NCBI RefSeq assembly: GCF_019097845.1
Contig: NZ_JAHRGM010000093.1
Location: 96,998 to 160,997 of the forward strand
Length of the DNA stretch: 64,000 bases
Origin: Sphingobium sp. AS12
GTDB lineage: Bacteria; Pseudomonadota; Alphaproteobacteria; Sphingomonadales; Sphingomonadaceae
Reading direction: 5' to 3'
In this document: positions 26,606-34,844 of the stretch, piece by piece
How positions within the stretch are numbered: position 1 is the stretch's first letter
How the letters are laid out: every line of letters begins with the position of its first letter
Notes under the pieces: model-generated
What the model was told of the DNA's origin: nothing
Seen by the model: only the letters and a program-made list of their open reading frames with translations
Database searches by the model: none
Made by a program: the position numbers and the translations under genes

Positions 26606-27424
26606 TCAGGGCCGCGCCACGGGCGCTTCGCTCACCGCCCCGCCCGACGCCGGGTCCGTTTCCACGAACCGCACCTTGAGCGGCCCTGTCGCCCGCGCCA
26701 GCGCCGCCCTGTCGACCGGCAGCATGATGTGCCGCTGCGCTACTTCGGGATAGGCGGCGACGCCCTTGATCGTCGCGATCGGCGTCTTGCCGTCGCTTTG
26801 CATCAGGTCCAGCGTGCCATAGACGGATCGCTCACCTGCGCGCATCAGGTCGACATCCAGTTGCGCCTGCCCCTCCTGCACGCTCAGCCGGGCGTTGCTC
26901 AGGCTCGCGCTGCCCTTGGGTTCACCCACGCGCACGATCACCGGAATGGTCACGCCGTAAATGGGCGTCAGGCTGATCGACATGCCGTCCGTGGCGGGTT
27001 GCGGCGCGGCGGCATCGGCGACGTCCGGCACGGCGCGGAACAGCAGGTGCGCGCGATATTCGCCGCCCGGCATGGTCGGCGGCACGCGCACGCCAATTCG
27101 CACCGTCTGCGATTGCTGCGGCGCCAGCGTGATCTTGCGCGGGGCATAGGTGATCAGGTCCAGCGCGGCGGCATCCCGTTGCGACGCGGTCGCTTCATCG
27201 ACCGATTCAATCGTCCCTTGCGCCGTCATCTTTCGCAGCACCAGCGATATGCGGTAGGTCGTCGCCCTGTCGCCGGTATTGTTCACCACCACTTCGCCGC
27301 CGCTATTGGGCGCCATGATCAGGCGGGTGGGCGCGACCAGCAGGTCGCCGGCGGCTGCCTGCGCGATCGTCGGCGCAAGCGCATGGCTGGCGGCCATCGC
27401 CACCATCATCATAATGCGTTTCAT
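26606..27424 (-). CDS. Periplasmic pilus-assembly chaperone (PapD-like)
   Basis: 272 residues. Signal peptide ending in IAQA, then an Ig-like domain: DLLVAPTRLIMAPNSGGEVVVNNTGDRATTYRISLV, followed by YAPRKITLAPQQSQTVRIGVRVP. The latter matches the chaperone G1-strand region that donates hydrophobic residues to subunits. A second Ig-like domain follows. It would capture DUF4402 subunits in the periplasm and hand them to the usher encoded 24 bp downstream. The start MKRIMMM has GGGG six bases upstream; MGYY at 27436 is an alternative. Classical PapD Arg/Lys anchor residues cannot be assigned safely. Confidence 0.82.
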   Translation of the reverse strand: MKRIMMMVAMAASHALAPTIAQAAAGDLLVAPTRLIMAPNSGGEVVVNNTGDRATTYRISLVLRKMTAQGTIESVDEATASQRDAAALDLITYAPRKITLAPQQSQTVRIGVRVPPTMPGGEYRAHLLFRAVPDVADAAAPQPATDGMSISLTPIYGVTIPVIVRVGEPKGSASLSNARLSVQEGQAQLDVDLMRAGERSVYGTLDLMQSDGKTPIATIKGVAAYPEVAQRHIMLPVDRAALARATGPLKVRFVETDPASGGAVSEAPVARP

Positions 27425-27521
27425 ATAATACCCCATGTCAGCGGCATCGTGTCCAGCGGGCCGCAAGGGTCAGGGATGACGAAAATTGGTTAGCAACTCG
27501 CTAACCATGTGGTGGCGACGA

Positions 27522-27989
27522 TCAGAAATATTCGACCATCACCTCATAGCTGCCGATGTACGCCCCTTCGGGCTGCGCCGCCGACAGGGTGAGTGTACCG
27601 CCGACGCTAAACTGATTTTTGCGTTTGCCGGGGTTCAGCACCATCGTTGATTGCGACGCCTTGGGGATCGCCAGCATGGCGTCGCCGCGCGCGGTGGTCA
27701 GCTGCGCGGGGGTCAGCAGGATGCCGACCATATAATCTTTCGGCCCGGTGACATAGAATAGCCCGGTCCGTTCGCCGCCCAGACATTGCAGCCCGACGGA
27801 GCAGCGCGTGACGCCCGATGGCGTCAGCGTGATCGTGCCGCCCGATGATGTGGCCGCGATTATCCCGAAACTGATGTCGGTCGCGGCCTCGACAATCGGC
27901 GCAGATTTGCGCGTGTCGGCCAGCGCGAGCTGACCGGGCAGGGGGAACAGGCTTACGGCAATCGCCGCCATGGCGGGCATTGCACGCAT
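27522..27989 (-). CDS. DUF4402 domain-containing secreted protein (subunit-like) 1
   Basis: 155 residues with a Sec signal peptide (cleavage after LALA). The mature part is a single beta-rich domain. Features shared with its two paralogs downstream in coordinates: ISFGIIAA, a Cys pair (RCSVGLQC), and a C-terminal strand GSYEVMVEYF of alternating hydrophobic residues, as pilin C-termini often show. A GGAGGGGAGGAC purine stretch precedes the ATG. It lies between the chaperone and a second DUF4402 gene, in a presumed pilus-like operon. Pilin role is inferred from context. Confidence 0.8.
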   Translation of the reverse strand: MRAMPAMAAIAVSLFPLPGQLALADTRKSAPIVEAATDISFGIIAATSSGGTITLTPSGVTRCSVGLQCLGGERTGLFYVTGPKDYMVGILLTPAQLTTARGDAMLAIPKASQSTMVLNPGKRKNQFSVGGTLTLSAAQPEGAYIGSYEVMVEYF

Positions 27990-28062
27990 CACCCTGTCCT
28001 CCCCTCCGGCATCGGCGCGGCAAGGGTACGGCGCTAATGCGCCGCCCCGGCCGACCATGATT

Positions 28063-28569
28063 TTACTGATAGGAAACCGAAACCGAATATTGGCCCGAAT
28101 AGGAACCAGCAACCTGATTGGCGCCGACGTTCAGCGTGCCCGCCACCTTGAAGCTGCCCGCGCCAGTGCCCGACAGGGTCATCGCCGACGTCGTCGTGGC
28201 CAAAGCCACGGCCATGCTGTTGGAACCGCCATCTGTCAGGGTGATCGACGGATTGTCGATCGCGACGCTGACGGTTTCGTTCGCCGTGCCGGTGACCGCA
28301 AAAGCGCCCGCCGTCGTCGTGCCAAAGCAGGACAGGCCGCTACCGCACACGCGGCTATTATCTTCGGCAATGGCGACGGTGGCAGCAGCCGCCGACGGCA
28401 CGATCTTGCCAAAGTCCAGGTCCGACGATTTGGTCACGGTGATAGCGCTCAGGATCTTGACCGTCGCATCGCCGGTGGCGGATGCGGCATGGGCCGGTTC
28501 GATCGAAAGTGCGGCGCCAGCAAACAGCATGGCAGTCAGGCCCAAGGCCTGAACGGATTTCTTGGTCAT
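28063..28569 (-). CDS. DUF4402 domain-containing secreted protein (subunit-like) 2
   Basis: 168 residues. Signal peptide MTKKSVQALGLTAMLFAGAA with cleavage after AHA. The mature protein is Thr/Ser/Ala-rich and beta-structured, with DLDFGKIVPSAAAATV, a Cys pair (RVCGSGLSC), and the terminal strand GQYSVSVSYQ. Its low-complexity, small-residue composition resembles a major repeating subunit more than the other two paralogs, so it is my candidate for the main shaft protein (inference). It is the middle of three DUF4402 genes and is separated from the next by a 135-bp gap that may hold its own promoter. Confidence 0.82.
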   Translation of the reverse strand: MTKKSVQALGLTAMLFAGAALSIEPAHAASATGDATVKILSAITVTKSSDLDFGKIVPSAAAATVAIAEDNSRVCGSGLSCFGTTTAGAFAVTGTANETVSVAIDNPSITLTDGGSNSMAVALATTTSAMTLSGTGAGSFKVAGTLNVGANQVAGSYSGQYSVSVSYQ

Positions 28570-28704
28570 ATGATATACCCCTTGGATTGCGTCGGCATTC
28601 CAGCTCCGACAGGGATATGGATAGGGAATGTCCGTCTATCTAAGGCTAATGGGCATGGTAAAGCCGCCATTAACCATGTGAACGGGCAAGAATTTCCCTA
28701 TAAA
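28570..28704. promoter_or_regulatory. Gap between DUF4402 genes 2 and 3
   Basis: 135 bp with a comparatively A/T-rich right half (for instance AAAGCTAATATTATATT near 28720 just outside, and TTCCCTATAAACTACTG inside). It could contain a promoter for the minus-strand gene 2. I cannot define hexamers securely. Confidence 0.3.
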
Positions 28705-29214
28705 CTACTGATATTCAAAGCTAATATTATATTGCCCGGCATAGATGCCCGGCGGTGTTCCCGCTGCCACGATCATCTGCCCGCCCACGGCATAGGCTGT
28801 GCCGGCCGGGCTGGCCATCACCACCGGCCCGGACGGCAACAAAGTCACCATCACATGCGCGGCATCCGGTCCCGTCATCGCGACCACCGGGTCGATCGAC
28901 ACCGCCAGGGGCATTTCAGCGCCGGTCAGCCGGAACAGCGCAGGCTTGCCCTCGCCTAGACACAGCGTAACGCCGTTACATTCGGTCCCGCCATCGGGCC
29001 GCACTGTTACCATGCCATCGCGCGCCGCAGGAAGAATACGCCCGAAATCGAGCGATTCTTCCTGGGTCGCCGATAACGACCGGATGATCGTCACCGCCGC
29101 GCCGCCAGAGGCGGCATTCGCTGTATGAACCATGGCAAGGCTGGAACAAGCCATGGCTCCGGCGAACAGGATGACCCGCATCAAGGGGTATGAAATGATG
29201 CTGCCATCCCGCAT
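28705..29214 (-). CDS. DUF4402 domain-containing secreted protein (subunit-like) 3
   Basis: About 169 residues, signal peptide ending in ANA. The mature part contains LDFGRILPAARDGMVTV, a Cys pair (TECNGVTLC) and the terminal strand GQYNISFEYQ, all aligned with the other two DUF4402 proteins. It is the most upstream gene of the chaperone-usher run. Start is uncertain: 29214 (MRDGS) or the internal ATG at 29181 (MRVILF), which would give a conventional signal peptide; neither has a strong Shine-Dalgarno. A response-regulator gene begins the next unit upstream. Confidence 0.78.
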   Translation of the reverse strand: MRDGSIISYPLMRVILFAGAMACSSLAMVHTANAASGGAAVTIIRSLSATQEESLDFGRILPAARDGMVTVRPDGGTECNGVTLCLGEGKPALFRLTGAEMPLAVSIDPVVAMTGPDAAHVMVTLLPSGPVVMASPAGTAYAVGGQMIVAAGTPPGIYAGQYNISFEYQ

Positions 29215-29272
29215 TGCGCCGTTGTGCCCGCGAATTGGTATAAATACGTAAGCATAAATGCTTACCGCAACG

Positions 29273-29923
29273 TTAAGCCTGTTGCAGCGCTGGCGAGACG
29301 CCATTGTCCGGGTTCAGCGTCACAAAGCCAGACGCATAGGCCAGCCGCATCACATCGGTGAAATTGTCCGCGCCCAGCTTCAGCATCAGTTTGGCGCGAT
29401 GGGCTTCGGCAGTGCGCACGCTGATCCCCATTTGCTCGGCCGCGTCCTTGTTGGTCATGCCGCTGACCAGCAACCGCAACAGTTCGCTTTCCCGTTCGGA
29501 AAGGCCCGCGATGCGCTGCTGCGCGTCGGCGCTGGCGCTCTGGTCGTTCAGTACGGCTTTCAGCTGGTCCAGCCCGGCCTTGACTGCGGCATAGAGCGCT
29601 TGGGGCTGGCACGGCTTTTCCAGATAGTCGACCGCCCCCATCTTGATCGCCTGCACCGCCTGGCGAATCTCGCCCTTGCCCGACATCATGATGGTGGGAA
29701 ACAGGCTGCGCTTCGTTTCCAGCTTTGCGATCGTCTCGAACCCGTCCAGGCCGGGCATATAGACGTCCATCAGCAACAGCCCGCCAGCGACCGGCATGGC
29801 GTCGAGGAACTGCGTGCCGGACTCGAACAGTTCGACATCGATTCCCGGCACGATTTCCAGCATGTCGCGTAACGCAACGCATGTTAGTTCATCGTCATCG
29901 ACGACATAAACCTTATGTATCAC
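29273..29923 (-). CDS. FixJ/NarL-type response regulator with LuxR HTH
   Basis: 216 residues. A receiver domain (VYVVDDDELTC; phospho-acceptor Asp53 in LLMDVYMPG; conserved Lys in YLEKPCQP) is joined to a LuxR-type helix-turn-helix (LSERESELLRLLVSGMTNKDAAEQMGISVRTAEAHRAKLM). The KPCQP after the last strand and the TVEVHR-like recognition helix are typical of the FixJ group. It lies between a hybrid kinase gene and the pilus-like operon, all on the minus strand, so it is likely to be phosphorylated by that kinase and to control DUF4402 genes; both are inference. Confidence 0.9.
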   Translation of the reverse strand: MIHKVYVVDDDELTCVALRDMLEIVPGIDVELFESGTQFLDAMPVAGGLLLMDVYMPGLDGFETIAKLETKRSLFPTIMMSGKGEIRQAVQAIKMGAVDYLEKPCQPQALYAAVKAGLDQLKAVLNDQSASADAQQRIAGLSERESELLRLLVSGMTNKDAAEQMGISVRTAEAHRAKLMLKLGADNFTDVMRLAYASGFVTLNPDNGVSPALQQA

Positions 29924-30067
29924 GCCGACCCCAGCCTGTTAAACATTTGTTATATACTTGCGCTAGCGGAACTGCATGACGCCATCAAGCATTCTGGGGT
30001 GCAAAACCGGCACAGGATCGCCCCACAGGGGGACAGAATCCTTCCTGTCAGTAATGGTAGCGTTAAA
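29924..30067. promoter_or_regulatory. Intergenic region upstream of the response regulator
   Basis: 144 bp between hybrid kinase stop and the regulator start. On the minus strand an AT-rich AAGTATATAACAAATG near 29940-29955 is a -10-like segment (TATATA/TATAAC) in an otherwise GC-rich background. A matching -35 at proper distance is not evident. Confidence 0.35.
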
Positions 30068-33000
30068 TCACCGGTCCATCCGCGCTGTGATCGTCGCGAA
30101 TCGACTGGCGGCCTCGCGAATCTGTTGCGGCCATTGCCTGTCGGACCAACCATCCAGCGCCTCATAAAGCTCTCGCAGCGCGCTGGTCGTCGTCGCACTC
30201 TCGAACAGGCCCGCCGTTCCTGCCAGCTGGTGCATCGCGGTGCGCAGATCAGCCTTCGCCTCGCTGGTCAGGCCATCGGGTGCGGCGGCGTTGGCGAACT
30301 GTGCAGCGATATTGTCCAGCCGTTCGCGATACATGTGCGCCAGCCGGGGCGCCGACGACGGGGATGGAGAGGATCCATCCGCCACCCGATGGTCGTTACC
30401 GGCGCGCAGCCACGGCTCCAGCACCGCCTGCAATTCGCCTAGCCGCACGGGTTTCGCCACATGCCCCTGCATCCCGGCGTCCAAACAGGCGGCGATGTCG
30501 TCGGCATAGGCATTGGCGCTGATCGCGATGATCGGCAGCTGATCGGCGCTGTGTCCCCGCCTTCGCAACTTGCGCGCCGCCGTCAACCCATCCATGTGCG
30601 GCATACGCAGGTCCATCAAAACCAGCGCATAGGGCAATCCGCGTGCATGGGCGTCGTCCACCTTGGTGATCGCTTCGACACCATTGGTCGCGATTGTGAC
30701 ATCATGGCCCAGCCGTTCCAGCATTTCCGACACCAGCAGCTGATTGATGTCATGATCTTCGACCAGCAGGATGCGGCGCGCGACCACGCCCTTGACCCGA
30801 TCTGGCTGGGCAGGGGGTGCCGCCGCCACCGCCTCATCTTGCGCTGCCACCAGCGGTATCTGAAGCGCGACGATGGTGCCTTCACCCAAATCGCTGCGCA
30901 GCAGAATATGTCCGCCCATCAGCCGCGCCAGCTGGTCGCATATCGCCAGGCCAAGGCCCGATCCGCCATGGCGTTGCGCGGACCCGCCATGCGCCTGCAC
31001 AAATTCCTGAAAGATCGCGGTCTGCCGGTCGCGGGCGATGCCGATGCCGGTATCCTCCACCGCTATCCGCAGCATGGCACCAGGCAGCCTGACCGCCCGA
31101 ATGGTGATATGCCCCTCATGGGTAAATTTGATCGCATTGGCCAACAGGTTGACGATGATCTGGCGCAGTCGCAACCGGTCGCACAATATCATCTGCGGCA
31201 ATGCCGGATCGACGATGACGGACACGGGCAACGCCTTGCGCTCTGCCAGCGCATGTAGCGCGGCGACACTCGCCTGCAATTTTTTCCGCAGGTTCACCGG
31301 TTCGGGTTCCAGCGCCATCTGGCCCGCCTCGATCCGCGAAAAATCCAATATGTCGTTCAGCAACTCCATCATCGATTGGCTGGATTCCAGGATCAACTCC
31401 AGCTTGGTGCGCTGTGCATGACGTGGTTCATCCTGCAACAGCAATTCGGTAAAGCCGATCACACCGTTCATGGGCGTGCGGATTTCATGGCTCATATTCG
31501 CCAGGAACACTGCCTTGGCATTGGCGGCCTGTTCGGCGCGCACCAGCGCATTCTCATTTTCCTGTTCCAGCTCTTTGCGTCGGCTAATGTCGGTGCCAAC
31601 CCCGATCAGGCCGATCAGCTGGCCCTGCGCATCCATTTCCGGGCCGCAGATCAGATCGACCCAGCAGATGCCGCCATCGCTGTGGCAAAAGCGTAACTCC
31701 ACCCGCCACGTCAGCCCTTGCGAAACGGCGGATCGCCATTGCGCGCGTATCTTCTCGCGATCATCAGGATGGATCGCCCCCATCCACCCCACGCCCATCA
31801 CCGCGCCGCGCGACAGGCCGGTGGTTTTCAACCAGGCATCATTGGCAAAATTGCAGAAACCCAGATCATCGGTGCGGAAAATTCCCGCGGGCGACAGGCT
31901 GGCGAGCGCGGAAAAATGCCGTTCGCTTTCCTCCAGTGCGCCGACCGCGCGCTGGAGCCCCGCTTCGCGCTCCATCAACTCGCTGGTCTTGATCGCCACC
32001 TGCCGCAGCGCATAGGTCTCACGCCGGATGTAGGACAGCGCCAATATGCCGAATATCCAGCTGATCGCCAGTCCACACACCAGCACCAGCCACCCCTCGC
32101 TGGTCGATACGCTCCCCTCGAACTGGGGCGTGCTGGTCCAGCGCACCGTCCATCGCTGTTCCATCAGCAACAGGGTCCGGGTTACGCTATAATGGGGTTT
32201 GTGATCGTCCTTGGCCGCGCTGGCATAGATGGTGTCATCCATGTCCGCCACAGGACCATCGAAAATATGGATGTCGATCGAACGCCCCTGGCTTTGCGTC
32301 AATCCTTCCATCAGGCGGCTGGCGATGAATGGCGCATAGATCCACGCGATCAGCGCCCTGCGCCGCTGATCCACGGTGGCATGGGGCAGGTCGGCGCGAT
32401 AGAGCGGTCGCAACAGCAGGAAGCCGGGGCGTTGCTGCTTGTCCTGCACCAATATGATGCGCCGGGTGATCGTTGCCTTGCCGGTGTCGCGCGCGTGCAG
32501 CGCAGCGGATCGCCGTCGGGCATCGGCCAATATGTCCAGCCCCATGGCCGCGCGGTTGGCCGCGACCGGCTCGATCTGGGCAATGACGCCGCGCAAGGCG
32601 GCCCCGCTGTCGGGATGGATGCGATAGCCGGGGAACGCCTGTTGCTGCTTTTGCAGGAAGTCCGGCAACTGCGCAGCGTCCAGAGGACGGATATAGCCCA
32701 TGCCGTTCAGGCCGGGCAGGAATGTACCCATGTCCAGCGCGGTAACATAGGCGCGCCAGTCCTCCGGAGTAATGTCGTCTGACGCAGCAAACAGCGCTGC
32801 TGCGCCATCCAGGCTGCGGGCATAGGCTTCCAGCCGGTACTGCAACGCCCGCTCATTCTCCCGCGCCAGCACGGCGAAGCTGGCCTGGTTGCGGTCATGG
32901 ACAAATTCGGATGTGACTTTCCACGCAGTCAATGTGCCGCCGATCATGACCATCATGACGGCGCTCATCGTGGCAGTATAATGCGCAATCGGCTCCCCGC

Positions 33001-33625
33001 GCCACAATATCCGCCATCCCTTCCAGGGACTGAGCATGATGACCGGGGTTACGATCAGCACGCCCAGCAGGTCGCCGGCCCACCAGGTCGTCCAGCTTTT
33101 GGCAATCGCCGCGGCCGGGATCGTGTGGTTCAGGTAGAGCGTGGCGACGCCAATGCTTGGCGCGACCAGACAGGCCAGAGGACAGATCAGCGCTGCCATC
33201 ACCGCAACATCGCTCGCCGATGTCAGCCGGATCGGCGTCCCGAACCGGACGCGCACGATGTTGCCGGCGATCAGCGCCTGCAATGTCGATCCGATCGCGA
33301 TGCATAGTGCGTTGGACAGGATCAGCGGCAGGCCCGCCGTCTCCATCCGCATCATGCCGATGGCGGCATTGACGACGAACGAACCGACCGCAACGCCCGG
33401 CCAAAGCGCACGCCCGAAAATCAGGATGGCGGCCACCGCAATGCCCGACGCTGGCCAGATCAAAGTCGCATAGCCGGGCGGGATCGCCATTTTCAGGCCC
33501 AGCCATCCGGTGACGCAATAGACCAGCGCCAGCCCAGCATTCAGCATCACGGCGCGCGGCGCAAATCGGCCCCCGCGCACCGTCCGGTCACCTCCGGTCA
33601 ACGCCCGGCTGCCTTGTTGCTCCAT
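30068..33625 (-). CDS. Hybrid sensor histidine kinase: MASE1-CHASE-PAS-HisKA-HATPase-REC-HPt
   Basis: 1185 residues. An N-terminal MASE1-type membrane region of about eight helices (residues ~28-240) is followed by a CHASE-type periplasmic sensor (~260-560). Next come a PAS domain (~610-730, FRTDDLGFCNFANDAWLKTTG), HisKA with ANMSHEIRTPMNGVIG, HATPase with GIGIARDRQTAIFQEF and GSGLGLAIC, and a receiver with LVLMDLRMPHMDG. A C-terminal HPt-like helix bundle has AMHQLAGTAGLFE. This is a full phosphorelay in one chain. The start MEQQGS at 33625 is preferred (GGGGGC upstream); the longer frame is the complement of the next gene. The signal is unknown; CHASE domains bind small extracellular ligands. 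Confidence 0.9.
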   Translation of the reverse strand: MEQQGSRALTGGDRTVRGGRFAPRAVMLNAGLALVYCVTGWLGLKMAIPPGYATLIWPASGIAVAAILIFGRALWPGVAVGSFVVNAAIGMMRMETAGLPLILSNALCIAIGSTLQALIAGNIVRVRFGTPIRLTSASDVAVMAALICPLACLVAPSIGVATLYLNHTIPAAAIAKSWTTWWAGDLLGVLIVTPVIMLSPWKGWRILWRGEPIAHYTATMSAVMMVMIGGTLTAWKVTSEFVHDRNQASFAVLARENERALQYRLEAYARSLDGAAALFAASDDITPEDWRAYVTALDMGTFLPGLNGMGYIRPLDAAQLPDFLQKQQQAFPGYRIHPDSGAALRGVIAQIEPVAANRAAMGLDILADARRRSAALHARDTGKATITRRIILVQDKQQRPGFLLLRPLYRADLPHATVDQRRRALIAWIYAPFIASRLMEGLTQSQGRSIDIHIFDGPVADMDDTIYASAAKDDHKPHYSVTRTLLLMEQRWTVRWTSTPQFEGSVSTSEGWLVLVCGLAISWIFGILALSYIRRETYALRQVAIKTSELMEREAGLQRAVGALEESERHFSALASLSPAGIFRTDDLGFCNFANDAWLKTTGLSRGAVMGVGWMGAIHPDDREKIRAQWRSAVSQGLTWRVELRFCHSDGGICWVDLICGPEMDAQGQLIGLIGVGTDISRRKELEQENENALVRAEQAANAKAVFLANMSHEIRTPMNGVIGFTELLLQDEPRHAQRTKLELILESSQSMMELLNDILDFSRIEAGQMALEPEPVNLRKKLQASVAALHALAERKALPVSVIVDPALPQMILCDRLRLRQIIVNLLANAIKFTHEGHITIRAVRLPGAMLRIAVEDTGIGIARDRQTAIFQEFVQAHGGSAQRHGGSGLGLAICDQLARLMGGHILLRSDLGEGTIVALQIPLVAAQDEAVAAAPPAQPDRVKGVVARRILLVEDHDINQLLVSEMLERLGHDVTIATNGVEAITKVDDAHARGLPYALVLMDLRMPHMDGLTAARKLRRRGHSADQLPIIAISANAYADDIAACLDAGMQGHVAKPVRLGELQAVLEPWLRAGNDHRVADGSSPSPSSAPRLAHMYRERLDNIAAQFANAAAPDGLTSEAKADLRTAMHQLAGTAGLFESATTTSALRELYEALDGWSDRQWPQQIREAASRFATITARMDR

Positions 33626-33707
33626 CTTGCCCCCGGCACAGGCAGGGCGGCGTGGTTCCGGCCCGTCTGGATTCCCGCTTATAGGGGGTCGCGCGCAATC
33701 GGCAATG

Positions 33708-34844
33708 TCAGGACGGCGTGGCGAACCGTTCGATGCGATAGGGCTGGATCGGAATGTCGGTCGCGCCCTTGGCGATGATTTCCGCCATCGTCTCGCCGAC
33801 GCCCGGCCCGATCTGGAATCCAGACCCCGAAAAGCCGAACGCATAATATAGCCCGCTGGTCGTCGCGCTTGGTCCCATCACCGGCTGGCTGTCGGGCATA
33901 TAGCCTTCGATACCGGACCACACCCGGATGATGTTCAGCTTCCCCAGCTGTGGGGCGAGGCGCCGGATATGCTTCAACTGGCTGAGCGTATTTTGCGGCT
34001 CGACATAGGCGCGATACTGGTCGGGGAAGGATGGTCCCCGCGTACTGCCCCCCAGCACGATATTGCCGCGCGCGACCTGCCGGAAATAGACGGTTTCCTC
34101 TTCCAGCGGGGTCATCACGCCAACGGCGGGCAGGATGCTGTAGGGAACCGGCTCGGTCACGCTCATGTTCGGGCCTTTGGGCACGATGGGAACCGGCTCG
34201 CCGAACTGCGACGACAAAGCATTACCCCACGCCCCCGCCGTTATCAGCAGGATGGGCGCGCGAAACGTCCGCCCGTCCGCTGCGGTGACGATGAAATCCT
34301 CGCCGACCTTCTGTGCGTCGACGATCTTCGTATTTTCATGGATCACCGCGCCCAGCCGCGCCGCAGCCCGCGCAAAGGCAGGTGCCGCCAGCCGTGGATT
34401 GGCGTGACCATCTGTCGCCGAATAGGAACCGGCCAGCACGTCCGGCCCGAAGAAGGGGAATTGGTCGCGCAGCGCATTGCCGCTCAGCAATTCCAGCTCC
34501 AGCCCTTCCGCGCGCGCGTTGGCGGCATATTCCTCCATCGACCCCACCAGTTCGGGCCGCTCACGATAGCAGACGCGGATATGACCGGACTGGAGATATT
34601 CGACATCCGCCCCCAGCAATTCGCGCGATTGCCGCCAGATGGCGATAGCGCGATTGGCCAGCGGCAACTGGTGGATGGGCCGCCCCTGCCGCCGCACATT
34701 GCCGAAATTGGTCCCGCTCGCCTGCCGGCCGATCAGGTCGGTTTCCAGCAGGGTGACAGACAGGCCATGGCCGCGCAGGAACAGGGCCGCCGATGATCCC
34801 ATCAGCCCGCCGCCCACGATGATGACGTCGCTGGCCCCGCTCAT
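33708..34844 (-). CDS. FAD-dependent oxidoreductase, catalytic (beta-like) subunit of a heterotrimeric dehydrogenase
   Basis: 378 residues of the DAO/glycine-oxidase family. The Rossmann motif VIIVGGGLMGSSAALFL begins at residue 7; an internal SGTNFGNVRRQGRP and a C-terminal GLYYAFGFSGSGFQIGPGVGE complete the FAD site. It follows the alpha-like subunit with ATGA overlap. The trio matches HcnABC, opine oxidase and D-hydroxyproline dehydrogenase, in which this subunit oxidises a C-N bond of an amino or imino acid. The open frame to 35363 is a shadow of the neighbouring gene. Confidence 0.85.
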   Translation of the reverse strand: MSGASDVIIVGGGLMGSSAALFLRGHGLSVTLLETDLIGRQASGTNFGNVRRQGRPIHQLPLANRAIAIWRQSRELLGADVEYLQSGHIRVCYRERPELVGSMEEYAANARAEGLELELLSGNALRDQFPFFGPDVLAGSYSATDGHANPRLAAPAFARAAARLGAVIHENTKIVDAQKVGEDFIVTAADGRTFRAPILLITAGAWGNALSSQFGEPVPIVPKGPNMSVTEPVPYSILPAVGVMTPLEEETVYFRQVARGNIVLGGSTRGPSFPDQYRAYVEPQNTLSQLKHIRRLAPQLGKLNIIRVWSGIEGYMPDSQPVMGPSATTSGLYYAFGFSGSGFQIGPGVGETMAEIIAKGATDIPIQPYRIERFATPS

